Part shown: one piece after another, positions 50,682 through 59,900 of the stretch
Position numbering within the stretch: position 1 is the first letter of the stretch
Layout of the letters: each line of letters opens with the position of its first letter
Assembly: GCF_010730195.1 (NCBI RefSeq)
Contig: NZ_AP022613.1
Coordinates: 2,418,001 to 2,482,000, forward strand
Source: Mycobacterium conspicuum
GTDB lineage: Bacteria; Actinomycetota; Actinomycetes; Mycobacteriales; Mycobacteriaceae
DNA: 64,000 nt
Direction: 5' to 3'
Position numbers and translations under genes: made by a program
Notes under the pieces: generated by a model
Told to the model about the DNA's origin: nothing
The model's database searches: none
What the model saw: the letters and a program-made list of their open reading frames with translations, nothing else

Positions 50682-51312
50682 AACCCGGATCGCGCAACTG
50701 CTGCTGGTGGTGGCGGCCGGGGCGCTGTGGGCGGCGTCGCGGGTGCCGTGGGTGGTGATCCGGTCGTTCGACGGGCTGGGGCCGCCCAAATCGGTGACGC
50801 TGTCCGGCGGCACGTGGTCGACGGCGCTGCTGCCGTTGGCCGTGCTGCAGTTGGCCGCCGCCGTCGCGGCCCTGGCCGTGCGCGGCTGGGCGTTGCGGGT
50901 GTTGGCGGCCCTGCTGGCGCTGGTGAGCTTCGCCGTCGGCTATCTGGGCGTCAGCCTGTGGGCGGTCCCGGACGTCGCGGTGCGCGGCGCCGATCTGGCG
51001 CACATTGCGCTGGTGACGCTGGTGGGAACCGAGCGACACTACTGGGGCGCGGCCGCCGCGGTGCTGTCCGCGGTGTGCACGCTGATCGCTGCGGTTTTGT
51101 TGATGCGAGCAGGGCCGGCCCGCAACGGTACGACGCGGTACGCCGCCCCCGGCGCGCGACGTGCGGCCGCGCGCGGCGACAACGGCGAGAACGTCGACAC
51201 CCCCGACACCGGCGGCCCGGACATCTCGGAACGCATGATCTGGGATGCGCTCGACGAAGGGCGGGACCCTACCGATCGGCCCGGCGACCCAGACACCGAG
51301 GGGCGGTTATGA
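50671..51312 (+). CDS. trp-operon-associated membrane protein (Rv1610-like)
   Basis: 213 aa, with four hydrophobic segments: residues ~5-22, 46-66, 73-95 and 115-147. The polar cytosolic tail ends with RMIWDALDEGRDPTDRPG. It matches the actinobacterial family named for its constant place between trpE and trpC (Trp_oprn_chp). No function is established; the conserved IWDALDEG tail motif suggests a protein contact. ATG lies within the end of trpE, so the two are translationally coupled. trpC follows after 85 nt. Confidence 0.88.
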   Translation: MARKTRIAQLLLVVAAGALWAASRVPWVVIRSFDGLGPPKSVTLSGGTWSTALLPLAVLQLAAAVAALAVRGWALRVLAALLALVSFAVGYLGVSLWAVPDVAVRGADLAHIALVTLVGTERHYWGAAAAVLSAVCTLIAAVLLMRAGPARNGTTRYAAPGARRAAARGDNGENVDTPDTGGPDISERMIWDALDEGRDPTDRPGDPDTEGRL

Positions 51313-51397
51313 ATCGCGCCCCGACAGTCGCTACCCTTCATGGGTCGTCGAAATCGGCTGTGGGCCGTGGGTGACAGTACGAAGGGAAACGGCAGGC

Positions 51398-52216
51398 ATG
51401 ACTCCGGCAACCATGCTTGACTCCATCCTCGAGGGAGTCCGGGCCGATGTTGCCGCGCGCGAAGCGCGGATCAGCCTGGCCGAGATCAAAGCCGCCGCGG
51501 CCGCGGCACCGCCACCGCGCGACGTGATGTCGGCGTTGCGCGAGCCCGGCATCGGCGTCATCGCCGAGGTGAAGCGCGCCAGTCCGTCGGCGGGTTCGCT
51601 GGCGCCCATTAGCGATCCGGCCAAATTGGCGCGCGCCTACGAAGACGGCGGAGCCCGGATCATCAGCGTGCTGACCGAGGAGCGCCGTTTCCACGGATCG
51701 CTTGACGACCTTGACGCGGTGCGCGCCGCCGTCTCGATTCCGTTGTTGCGCAAGGACTTTGTGGTGCAGCCGTATCAGATCCACGAGGCGCGCGCGCATG
51801 GCGCCGATATGTTGTTGCTCATCGTCGCGGCCTTGGACCAGTCGGCGCTGGTATCGATGCTCGACCGCACCGAATCGCTGGGCATGACAGCGCTGGTCGA
51901 GGTGCACGACGAAGAGGAAGCCGACCGGGCGCTGAAGGCCGGCGCGAAGGTCATCGGCGTCAACGCGCGTGATCTCAAGACGCTCAAGGTCGACCGGGAT
52001 TGCTTCGCGCGCATCGCCCCCGGCTTGCCCAGCAACGTGATCAGGATCGCCGAATCCGGCGTGCGCGGCACCGCGGATTTGTTGGCCTATGCCGGCGCCG
52101 GTGCCGACGCCGTGCTGGTCGGTGAAGGTCTGGTCAAAAGCGGCGACCCGCGGGCCGCGGTCGCGGACCTGGTCACCGCCGGCACCCACCCGTCCTGTCC
52201 CAAACCGGCTCGCTAA
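51398..52216 (+). CDS. trpC: indole-3-glycerol phosphate synthase (TrpC)
   Basis: 272 aa, identical in length to the M. tuberculosis enzyme as I recall it. TIM barrel closing the indole ring from CdRP. Catalytic blocks: IAEVKRASPSAG (Glu and Lys), LTEERRFHGS, LLRKDFVVQPYQI, LVEVHDEEEAD, IGVNARDLKT, RIAESGVRG and DAVLVGEGL. The ATG at 51398 is preceded by GAAGGGAAACGGCAGG; an upstream frame extension has no support. trpB starts 35 nt later. Confidence 0.96.
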   Translation: MTPATMLDSILEGVRADVAAREARISLAEIKAAAAAAPPPRDVMSALREPGIGVIAEVKRASPSAGSLAPISDPAKLARAYEDGGARIISVLTEERRFHGSLDDLDAVRAAVSIPLLRKDFVVQPYQIHEARAHGADMLLLIVAALDQSALVSMLDRTESLGMTALVEVHDEEEADRALKAGAKVIGVNARDLKTLKVDRDCFARIAPGLPSNVIRIAESGVRGTADLLAYAGAGADAVLVGEGLVKSGDPRAAVADLVTAGTHPSCPKPAR

Positions 52217-52251
52217 TCGTTGATGAGCCGCGATCGCCGCAAGCCTTCGTG

Positions 52252-53514
52252 ATGGCAGATCTTTCCCGCCCGGGTCTTCCGCGCCCCAGTGCGGCGATCG
52301 CCGAACCGACCCGCCACGATCCCGACCAGGGCGGCCATTTCGGCGCGTACGGCGGCCGCTACGTCGCCGAGGCGTTGATGGCGGTGATCGAGGAGGTGAC
52401 CGCGGCCTACGAAAAGGAACGCGTCAACCCGGACTTCCTGGACACGCTGGACAAGTTGCAGACCGACTACGCCGGCCGGCCCTCGCCGCTGTATGAGGCC
52501 GGTCGGCTCAGCGACCACGCCGGCGGGGCGCGCATCTTCCTGAAGCGAGAAGACCTGAACCACACCGGTTCTCACAAGATCAACAACGTGCTCGGGCAGG
52601 CGCTGCTGGCCCGCAGAATGGGCAAGACCCGGGTGATCGCCGAGACCGGTGCCGGCCAACACGGCGTGGCCACGGCCACCGCGTGCGCGCTCTTCGGCCT
52701 GGACTGCATCATCTACATGGGCGCCGTGGACACCGCGCGTCAGGCGCTCAACGTGGCGCGGATGCGCCTGCTCGGCGCCGAGGTCGTGTCCGTCGAGACC
52801 GGTTCGCAAACGCTCAAAGACGCCATCAACGAAGCATTTCGGGACTGGGTGACCAACGCCGACAGCACCTACTACTGCTTCGGCACGGCGGCCGGACCGC
52901 ATCCCTTCCCGGTCATGGTGCGCGACTTCCAGCGCATCATCGGCTTGGAGGCGCGCGCGCAGATCCAGCAGCAGGCCGGTCGGCTGCCGGACGCGGTCAC
53001 CGCGTGCGTCGGGGGCGGATCCAACGCCATCGGGATTTTCCACGCGTTCATCGACGACCCCGGCGTGCGGCTGGTCGGATTCGAGGCGGCCGGCGACGGC
53101 GTCGAGACCGGCAGGCACGCCGCGACTTTCACCGGCGGTTCCCCCGGCGCGTTCCAGGGATCCTTCTCATATTTGTTGCAAGACGAGGACGGTCAGACCA
53201 TCGAATCCCATTCGATCTCAGCGGGTCTGGACTATCCCGGGGTGGGGCCGGAGCACGCGTGGCTGCGCGAGACGGGGCGCGCCGAGTACCGGCCCATCAC
53301 CGATGCCGAGGCGATGGACGCGTTTCGCCTGCTGTGCCGCGCCGAAGGGATCATCCCGGCCATCGAATCCGCGCACGCGGTCGCCGGAGCCCTCAAGTTG
53401 GGCGCCGAACTGGGGGAGGGCTCGGTCGTCGTGGTGAATCTTTCCGGCCGCGGCGACAAGGACGTCGAGACGGCCGCGAAGTGGTTCGGCCTGATGGACC
53501 GGGGCAAGCAATGA
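52252..53514 (+). CDS. trpB: tryptophan synthase beta subunit (TrpB)
   Basis: PLP enzyme joining indole and serine, 420 aa from the ATG at 52252 (a GTG at 52249 directly precedes it and could also be used). The Schiff-base lysine is K109 in NHTGSHKINNVLGQ. ETGAGQHGVATATA, the phosphate-binding GGGSNAIG and the C-terminal LSGRGDKD are intact. The region before SAAIAEPTRHDPDQGGHFG is about 12 residues longer than in M. tuberculosis. ATGA overlap with trpA. Confidence 0.96.
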   Translation: MADLSRPGLPRPSAAIAEPTRHDPDQGGHFGAYGGRYVAEALMAVIEEVTAAYEKERVNPDFLDTLDKLQTDYAGRPSPLYEAGRLSDHAGGARIFLKREDLNHTGSHKINNVLGQALLARRMGKTRVIAETGAGQHGVATATACALFGLDCIIYMGAVDTARQALNVARMRLLGAEVVSVETGSQTLKDAINEAFRDWVTNADSTYYCFGTAAGPHPFPVMVRDFQRIIGLEARAQIQQQAGRLPDAVTACVGGGSNAIGIFHAFIDDPGVRLVGFEAAGDGVETGRHAATFTGGSPGAFQGSFSYLLQDEDGQTIESHSISAGLDYPGVGPEHAWLRETGRAEYRPITDAEAMDAFRLLCRAEGIIPAIESAHAVAGALKLGAELGEGSVVVVNLSGRGDKDVETAAKWFGLMDRGKQ

Positions 53515-54299
53515 GCAGGCTGGGACCGCTGTTCCAGGCGTGCCGCGCCGACGGCCGCGCGGCCCTGATCGGCTACCTGCCGACCGGCTACCCCGACGTG
53601 GCGACGTCGGTGGACGCGATGGTCGCGCTCGTCGAATCCGGTTGTGACCTCATCGAAGTCGGGGTGCCCTATTCCGATCCCGGCATGGACGGCCCGACCA
53701 TCGCCCGCGCGACCGAGGCCGCGCTGCGGGGTGGTGTGCGCGTGCGGGATACGCTGGCCGCGGTGGAGGCGATCAGTGGGGCCGGGGGACGCGCGGTGGT
53801 GATGACGTACTGGAATCCGGTGCTGCGCTATGGGGTTGATGCGTTCGCCCGGGATCTGGCGTCGGCCGGCGGGGACGGCCTGATCACTCCCGACCTCATT
53901 CCCGACGAGGCGCAGCAATGGCTGGCGGCTTCCGACGAGCATGGGTTGGATCGAATCTTCTTGGTGGCGCCGTCCTCGACGCCGCAGCGGTTGGCGCACA
54001 CCGTCGAGGCATCGCGCGGATTCATCTACGCCGCTTCGACGATGGGCGTGACCGGGGCACGCGACGCGGTGTCGAACGCCGCGCCCGAACTGGTGAGCAG
54101 GGTCAAGGCGGTATCCGACATCCCCGTCGGTGTCGGTCTGGGTGTGCGCTCGGGAGAGCAGGCCGCGCAGATCGCCGGCTATGCCGACGGCGTGATCGTC
54201 GGTTCGGCGTTGGTCTCGGCGCTGGGCGACGGTTTGCCCGCCGTGCGGGCGCTGACCGAGGAACTCGCCGGTGGTGTGCGCCAAGGGGTGTCCGCGTGA
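53511..54299 (+). CDS. trpA: tryptophan synthase alpha subunit (TrpA)
   Basis: 262-aa TIM barrel cleaving indole-3-glycerol phosphate to indole, passed by tunnel to TrpB. Catalytic Glu and Asp are in DLIEVGVPYSDPGMDGP; other blocks are GYLPTGYPD, MTYWNPVLRYG, GLITPDLIPDEA, FIYAASTMGVTGARD and GVGLGVRSGEQA. It starts inside the trpB stop and ends inside the lgt start (GTGA). Confidence 0.96.
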   Translation: MSRLGPLFQACRADGRAALIGYLPTGYPDVATSVDAMVALVESGCDLIEVGVPYSDPGMDGPTIARATEAALRGGVRVRDTLAAVEAISGAGGRAVVMTYWNPVLRYGVDAFARDLASAGGDGLITPDLIPDEAQQWLAASDEHGLDRIFLVAPSSTPQRLAHTVEASRGFIYAASTMGVTGARDAVSNAAPELVSRVKAVSDIPVGVGLGVRSGEQAAQIAGYADGVIVGSALVSALGDGLPAVRALTEELAGGVRQGVSA

Positions 54300-55636
54300 C
54301 GACCACCTGGCTCGCGTATTTTCCGAGTCCGCCGCGCGGGGTCTGGCACTTGGGGCCGTTGCCGATTCGCGCCTATGCCGTGTTCATCATCATCGGTATC
54401 GTGGCCGCGCTGCTGATCGGCGACCGGCGGTGGGCGGCCCGCGGCGGCGAGCGCGGCGTCATCTACGACATCGCGATGTGGGCGGTGCCGTTCGGCTTGC
54501 TCGGCGGCAGGCTCTATCACCTGGCCACCGATTGGCAGACGTATTGGGGCCCGGGCGGCGCCGGTTTCGGCGCGGCGCTGCGGATCTGGGACGGCGGCCT
54601 GGGCATCTGGGGTGCGGTGGCGCTCGGCGGGGTGGGCGCCTGGATCGGTTGCCGGCGCCGCGGAATCCCGTTGCCCGCCTTCGGCGACGCGCTGGCCCCG
54701 GGACTGGTGTTGGCGCAGGCCATCGGCCGGCTGGGCAACTATTTCAACCAGGAGCTCTACGGGCGGGAAACCACGCTGCCGTGGGGCCTGCAGATTTTCT
54801 ACCGCCGGGATCCCACGGGTTTCGTGGATCCGCATTCGCTCGACGGCGTTTCGACCGGGCACGTGGCGTTCGTCGTCCAGCCGACGTTCCTTTACGAATT
54901 GATCTGGAACCTCTTGGTATTCGCGTTCTTGCTCTACGTGGATCGGAAGTACCGGCTCGGGCACGGACGACTGTTCGCCGTCTACGTTGCGGCGTATTGC
55001 GTCGGGCGGTTCTGCGTCGAGCTGCTGCGTGACGACGCCGCGACGCACATCGCCGGAATCCGAATCAACTCGTTCACATCGACTTTCGTGTTCATCGGGG
55101 CCGTGGTCTACGTCATCCTGGCCCCGAAGGGCCGCGAGGAGCCCGAAACCCTGCGCGGCACGTATGACGTTCCGCTCGAGCCCGAACCGGAGCCCGAACT
55201 AGCGTCCGTCGCAGCGGCTTCCGATGCGCCGGCCGCAGCAAGCGTTGCCGGAGTGGAAGATTCGACGGAGACGCCCGAGCCGGAGACCCAAGAGCCGGAA
55301 GCCGCGCAGACCGCCGTCGCGGAGGATGAGATCCAGTCGGTGACCGATGAGCCCGAGGTCGCCCTCGAACCCGAAGCGCTCGAGCCGGAAGCCGTCGAGC
55401 CGGAGACCGTCGAGCCGGAGACCGCCGAAGAGCGGGAAGCCGACGACGAGGCGGAGCCCGAAGAGCCCGAGGCCGCCGAAGCCGAAGCCGACGCCGACGC
55501 ACCCGAGCCCGACGCGCAGGACGAAGGCGAGCCGTCAGAACCGGCCGAGCCGCCCGTCGCCGCGGCCGAGGAAGCGCCCGAGGCACCGGCGCGCAGGCGC
55601 TGGGGCTTTGGGCGCAGAAAGCGCCAGGGCAACTAG
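54296..55636 (+). CDS. lgt: prolipoprotein diacylglyceryl transferase (Lgt) with long acidic tail
   Basis: 446-aa membrane enzyme transferring diacylglycerol to the lipobox cysteine of prolipoproteins. Seven or so membrane segments cover residues ~15-280. The conserved signature is present in AQAIGRLGNYFNQELYGRET, with LRIWDGGLGIWGAV and YVAAYCVGRFCVELLRDD also typical. After residue ~285 comes a ~160-residue tail rich in Glu, Pro and Ala (many EPE/PEA/EPET repeats), ending in a basic patch (ARRRWGFGRRKRQGN). Mycobacterial Lgt proteins carry such tails; their role is unknown. GTG start overlaps the trpA stop. The tail should be disordered and cytosolic. Confidence 0.94.
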   Translation: MTTTWLAYFPSPPRGVWHLGPLPIRAYAVFIIIGIVAALLIGDRRWAARGGERGVIYDIAMWAVPFGLLGGRLYHLATDWQTYWGPGGAGFGAALRIWDGGLGIWGAVALGGVGAWIGCRRRGIPLPAFGDALAPGLVLAQAIGRLGNYFNQELYGRETTLPWGLQIFYRRDPTGFVDPHSLDGVSTGHVAFVVQPTFLYELIWNLLVFAFLLYVDRKYRLGHGRLFAVYVAAYCVGRFCVELLRDDAATHIAGIRINSFTSTFVFIGAVVYVILAPKGREEPETLRGTYDVPLEPEPEPELASVAAASDAPAAASVAGVEDSTETPEPETQEPEAAQTAVAEDEIQSVTDEPEVALEPEALEPEAVEPETVEPETAEEREADDEAEPEEPEAAEAEADADAPEPDAQDEGEPSEPAEPPVAAAEEAPEAPARRRWGFGRRKRQGN

Positions 55637-55654
55637 ATCTGGCATCCTGAAAAC

Positions 55655-56056
55655 GTGACTGACCAGCCCCGGACCGGCCGCTACGCCGCGGTCGCGACGG
55701 GCGCGTTGTTCGCCGGCGCGTTGGGCTACATCGGGCTCGTCGACCCGCACAGCACGAGCTCGATCTACCCGGGGTGCCCATTCAAGATGCTCACCGGCTG
55801 GAACTGCCCCTTCTGTGGCGGGCTGCGGATGACGCATGACCTGCTGCATGGCGATTTGGCGGCCAGCATCACCGACAACGTCTTTCTGCTCGTCGGCATC
55901 CCGGTGCTGATCGGCTGGCTGCTGCTGCGGCGCCGTCGCGGCCGAAAATTGCCGCCCGTTGCGGTCTGGGTGACCGTCGTGGTCGCGGCTGCCGCCTGGA
56001 CGGTGCTGCGCAACTGGCCCGGTTTCCCGTTGGTTCCGACGATTCTCAGCAGCTAG
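55655..56056 (+). CDS. DUF2752 membrane protein (Rv1616-like)
   Basis: 133-aa protein with an N-terminal membrane segment, the DUF2752 signature CPFKMLTGWNCPFCGGLRMTHDLLHGD (two cysteine pairs) and two further membrane segments (about 73-93 and 104-122). The CPxCGxxR-type motif suggests metal or thiol chemistry at the membrane, but no member has an established role that I know of. GTG start 18 nt after lgt. Confidence 0.85.
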   Translation: MTDQPRTGRYAAVATGALFAGALGYIGLVDPHSTSSIYPGCPFKMLTGWNCPFCGGLRMTHDLLHGDLAASITDNVFLLVGIPVLIGWLLLRRRRGRKLPPVAVWVTVVVAAAAWTVLRNWPGFPLVPTILSS

Positions 56057-56131
56057 GTGCCGCGCGGCGTTCCCCAGGCGGTGACATCGAGGCAACCCGG
56101 CCGTCGCGCGCGGCGACTATGCTGAGTCGTC

Positions 56132-57550
56132 GTGGCGAGACGCGGAAAGATTGTCTGCACTCTCGGTCCGGCCACCAGGAGTGACGAGCTGGTTCTGGCT
56201 TTAGTCGAGGCCGGAATGGACGTCGCCAGAATGAACTTCAGCCACGGCGACTACGCCGACCACAAGGCCGCCTACGAGCGGGTGCGCGCCGCGTCCGACG
56301 CGACCGGCCGCGCCGTCGGCATCCTCGCCGACCTGCAGGGCCCCAAGATCCGGCTGGGGCGCTTCGCCACGGGCCCGACCTACTGGGCCGACGGTGAAAC
56401 GGTCCGCATCACCGTTGCCGACTGCGACGGCAGCCACGACCGCGTCTCGACCACCTACAAGAGGCTGGCCGCCGACGCGGTGGTCGGCGACCGCGTCTTG
56501 GTCGACGACGGCAAGGTCGGGCTGATCGTCGAGGGCATCGAGGGCGACGATGTGATCTGCAAGGTCGTCGAGGGCGGCCCGATCAGCGACAACAAGGGCA
56601 TCTCTCTGCCCGGGATGAACGTGTCGGCGCCGGCGCTGTCGGAAAAGGACGTCGACGATCTCACCTTCGCGCTGAACCTCGGCGTCGACATGGTGGCGCT
56701 GTCCTTCGTGCGCTCGCCCTCCGACGTGGAATTGGTGCACGAGGTGATGGACCGGGTCGGACGGCGGGTGCCCGTCATCGCCAAACTCGAGAAGCCCGAG
56801 GCCATCGACAATCTGGAGGCCATCGTGCTGGCCTTCGACGCCGTCATGGTGGCCCGCGGCGACCTGGGCGTCGAGTTGCCGCTGGAAGAGGTCCCGCTGG
56901 TGCAGAAGCGGGCCATCCAGATGGCCCGGGAGAACGCCAAACCCGTCATCGTGGCCACCCAGATGCTGGATTCGATGATCGAGAACTCCCGGCCGACCCG
57001 CGCCGAGGCCTCCGACGTCGCCAACGCCGTGCTCGACGGGGCCGACGCGCTGATGCTGTCCGGGGAGACGTCGGTGGGGAAGTACCCGCTGGTCGCCGTG
57101 CGGACGATGTCGCGCATCATCTGTGCGGTCGAGGACAATTCGACGGCCGCGCCGCCGTTGACGCATGTGCCGCGCACCAAGCGTGGCGTGATCTCGTATG
57201 CCGCGCGCGACATCGGCGAGCGGCTCGACGCCAAGGCCCTGGTGGCGTTCACGCAATCGGGCGACACCGTCAAGCGGTTGGCGCGGTTGCACACGCCGCT
57301 GCCGCTGCTCGCCTTCACCGCGTGGCCCGAGGTGCGCAGCCAGCTGGCCATGACCTGGGGCACCGAGACGTTCATCGTCCCGATCATGGAGTCCACCGAC
57401 GAGATGATCCGCCAGGCCGACAAGTCGTTGGTCGAGCTGGGCCGCTACCGGCGGGGCGATCTGGTGGTTATCGTCGCCGGCGCGCCACCGGGCACGGTAG
57501 GGTCAACCAACCTGATCCACGTACACCGCATTGGGGAGGACGACCTCTAG
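56132..57550 (+). CDS. pyk: pyruvate kinase (PykA)
   Basis: 472-aa glycolytic enzyme converting phosphoenolpyruvate and ADP to pyruvate and ATP. Blocks: KIVCTLGPAT, GMDVARMNFSHG, ILADLQGPKIRLG, the central VDDGKVGLIVEG, catalytic-lysine region RVPVIAKLEKPEAIDNLE, AVMVARGDLGVELPLEEV, QMLDSMIENSRPTRAEASDVANAVLDG and MLSGETSVGKYPL, plus the C-terminal allosteric domain. GTG start; TATGCT eight bases upstream may be its -10. tesB1 follows without a single intervening base. Confidence 0.96.
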   Translation: MARRGKIVCTLGPATRSDELVLALVEAGMDVARMNFSHGDYADHKAAYERVRAASDATGRAVGILADLQGPKIRLGRFATGPTYWADGETVRITVADCDGSHDRVSTTYKRLAADAVVGDRVLVDDGKVGLIVEGIEGDDVICKVVEGGPISDNKGISLPGMNVSAPALSEKDVDDLTFALNLGVDMVALSFVRSPSDVELVHEVMDRVGRRVPVIAKLEKPEAIDNLEAIVLAFDAVMVARGDLGVELPLEEVPLVQKRAIQMARENAKPVIVATQMLDSMIENSRPTRAEASDVANAVLDGADALMLSGETSVGKYPLVAVRTMSRIICAVEDNSTAAPPLTHVPRTKRGVISYAARDIGERLDAKALVAFTQSGDTVKRLARLHTPLPLLAFTAWPEVRSQLAMTWGTETFIVPIMESTDEMIRQADKSLVELGRYRRGDLVVIVAGAPPGTVGSTNLIHVHRIGEDDL

Positions 57551-58420
57551 TTGTCAGACTTTGACGAACTGATGGGGGTGCTGGATCTCAATCGGATCGC
57601 CGACGATCTGTTCATTGGCTCCCATCCCACCAAAAACCCGATGCGGACGTTCGGCGGCCAGCTCATGGCGCAATCGTTCGTCGCGAGCAGCCGCACGCTG
57701 AGCCAGGACCTGCCGCCCAGCGCATTTTCGGTGCACTTCGTCAACGGCGGGGACATCACCAAGGACATCGAATTCCGCGTCGTGCGGCTGCGCGACGAAC
57801 GGCGCTTCGCCAACCGGCGCGTCGACGCCGTGCAGGACGGGGTGGTGCTGTCCTCGGCGATGATCTCGTACATGGCCGGCAGCTCGCTGGCCAACGGGGC
57901 GCTCGAGCACGGCGTCGCTCCGCCGGAGGTGGCCGAGCCGCACACCCAAGCGCCGATGAGCGAGCTGTTGCGCGGCTACGAGCAGACCGTGCCGCACTTC
58001 GTCACGGCCCTGCACCCGATCGACTACCGCTACACCAACGACCCGGCCTGGGTGATGCGGGACAAGGGCGACCGCCTCCCGCACAATCGGGTCTGGGTGA
58101 AGGCGGACGGGGTGCTACCCGACGACCCCGTGCTGCACACCGCGACCATGATCTACTCGTCGGACACCACCGTGCTGGACTCGGTCATCACCACCCACGG
58201 GCTGTCCTGGGGCCACGACCGCATCTTCGCCGCGTCCGCGAATCACTCGGTGTGGTTTCACCGGCAGGTCGACTTCAACGACTACGTGCTGTATTCGACG
58301 TCGTCCCCGGTGGCCGCCGAGTCCCGCGGGCTGGGCACCGGGCACTTCTTCGATCGCTCCGGGCAGATCGTCGCCACGGTGGTCCAAGAAGGCGTGTTGA
58401 TATATTTTCCGTCCTCCTGA
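57551..58420 (+). CDS. tesB1: acyl-CoA thioesterase II (TesB)
   Basis: 289-aa double hot-dog thioesterase hydrolysing acyl-CoA to fatty acid and CoA. Family blocks: TFGGQLMAQSFVAS, SAFSVHFVNGGD, ALHPIDYRYTND, and in the second domain TTHGLSWGHDRIFAASANHSVWFHR, with the final SRGLGTGHFFDRSGQIVATVVQEGV. TTG start placed directly after the pykA TAG, with GGGGAGGA ten bases or so upstream inside pykA, so the two are co-translated. Confidence 0.94.
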   Translation: MSDFDELMGVLDLNRIADDLFIGSHPTKNPMRTFGGQLMAQSFVASSRTLSQDLPPSAFSVHFVNGGDITKDIEFRVVRLRDERRFANRRVDAVQDGVVLSSAMISYMAGSSLANGALEHGVAPPEVAEPHTQAPMSELLRGYEQTVPHFVTALHPIDYRYTNDPAWVMRDKGDRLPHNRVWVKADGVLPDDPVLHTATMIYSSDTTVLDSVITTHGLSWGHDRIFAASANHSVWFHRQVDFNDYVLYSTSSPVAAESRGLGTGHFFDRSGQIVATVVQEGVLIYFPSS

Positions 58421-58502
58421 CGATATACCGGGCGTAACGTAAAGCCAGCCGGGTAATCGATGTGAAAGCGGCAGGTAGGCCGCCACGCATCGGGAGGTGA
58501 TC

Positions 58503-59900
58503 ATGAATGGGCCGCCGGTAGCTGTCGGACCGCGAGCCCCCGCGCGCGAACGAGTCGTCGTTCACGTGGATTCGGTCGCGGCCCGCTGGATCGGTGCGTC
58601 GGCGCTGTTCTGCTCGGCGTTTTGGCTGGTCGTGATCCTCGCCCGGCACCACCACAACCCGGCATGGCACTGCGCGGGCCGGCTGGGCTGGTCGCTGACG
58701 GTGCTGGTGGCGGTCGCCTTGATCGCCCGCGGCATCTTCCTGGGGCGTCCGGTGACGGCGACGCATGCCCTGGAGGCCGCCTTGTGTCTGCTGGTCGGTC
58801 TGGCCGCGCACGTGCTGGCGTTCGATCTGCTCGGCGAGGTCCTGATCGCCGGTTCGGGGTTGGTGCTGATGCGGCCGACGTCGTCGCGGCCACGGCCCGA
58901 GGATCTGCCGCGGGCCTGGGCACTGATCAACGCCACCGCCGCCGATCCGTTGGCGCCGTTCGCCATGCAGACCGGCAAGGCCTACCACTTCAACGCGGCG
59001 GGGACGGCGGCGCTGGCCTACCGGGCGCGGATGGGATACGCGGTGGTCGGCGGCGACCCGATCGGCGACGAGAGCCAATTCGACGCGCTCGTCGCCGATT
59101 TCGCGGCGATGTGTCACACCCGCGGGTGGCGCATCGCGGTGGTCGGCTGCAGCGAGCAGCGGTTGCCGCTGTGGACGGACCCCGCCGTCGTCGGGCAACG
59201 GCTGCGGGCCGTGCCGATCGGCCGCGACGTCGTCGTCGACGCGGCCCGTTTTGAGATGGTGGGCCGCAAGTTTCGCAATCTGCGCCAGGCGGTGAAGCGT
59301 ACCCACAACTGCGGGGTCACCACCGAGATCGTCGTCGAACAGGAACTGACCGAGCAGCAGCGGGCCGAGCTCACCGAGGTGGTGCGGGCCTCACCCAGTG
59401 GGGCGCATAGCGATCGCGGGTTTTACATGAACCTGGACGGCGTGTTGGAGGGCCGCTTTCCCGGAATACTGTTGATCATTGCCAGGGATGCGTCGGGAAC
59501 GGTACAGGGCTTTCACCGGTATGCGACCGCCGGCGGCGGTGCCGATATCACCATGGACGTGCCGTGGCGCCGCCGCGGCGCACCGAACGGGATCGACGAA
59601 CGACTCAGCGTCGACATGATCGTGGCCGCCAAAGACATTGGCGGGCAACGGGTATCGTTGTCCTTTGCGGCGTTTCCCGAATTGTTCGACGGCACGCTTT
59701 CGGGTCGATTGCAGCGCGTGTTCTACCGGTTGATCCACCTGCTGGATCCGTTGATCGCGCTCGAATCGCTGTACCGGTACGTGCGCAAGTTCCACGCGCT
59801 GGACGCCCGGCGTTACGCGCTGATCTCGATGACCCAGATCGTTCCGCTGGTGCTGGTGCTGCTATCGCTGGAGTTCATGCCGCGCCGCCGGCATCTTTGA
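58503..59900 (+). CDS. DUF2156 (phosphatidylglycerol lysyltransferase-like) membrane protein (Rv1619-like)
   Basis: 465 aa. Three or four membrane segments lie in the first ~125 residues (ALFCSAFWLVVILA, LTVLVAVALIARGIF and LEAALCLLVGLAAHVLA). A cytosolic GNAT-like tandem domain of the DUF2156/MprF C-terminal type follows, with ALAYRARMGYAVVGGDPIGDE, GRKFRNLRQAVKRT and DLDGVL-like GFYMNLDGVLEGRFPG. Such domains transfer aminoacyl groups from tRNA to lipids, but whether this one does is unproven. I chose the ATG at 58503 because GGGAGGTGATC runs directly up to it; GTG 58497 would start inside that ribosome site. The last 39 nt overlap cydC. Confidence 0.87.
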   Translation: MNGPPVAVGPRAPARERVVVHVDSVAARWIGASALFCSAFWLVVILARHHHNPAWHCAGRLGWSLTVLVAVALIARGIFLGRPVTATHALEAALCLLVGLAAHVLAFDLLGEVLIAGSGLVLMRPTSSRPRPEDLPRAWALINATAADPLAPFAMQTGKAYHFNAAGTAALAYRARMGYAVVGGDPIGDESQFDALVADFAAMCHTRGWRIAVVGCSEQRLPLWTDPAVVGQRLRAVPIGRDVVVDAARFEMVGRKFRNLRQAVKRTHNCGVTTEIVVEQELTEQQRAELTEVVRASPSGAHSDRGFYMNLDGVLEGRFPGILLIIARDASGTVQGFHRYATAGGGADITMDVPWRRRGAPNGIDERLSVDMIVAAKDIGGQRVSLSFAAFPELFDGTLSGRLQRVFYRLIHLLDPLIALESLYRYVRKFHALDARRYALISMTQIVPLVLVLLSLEFMPRRRHL

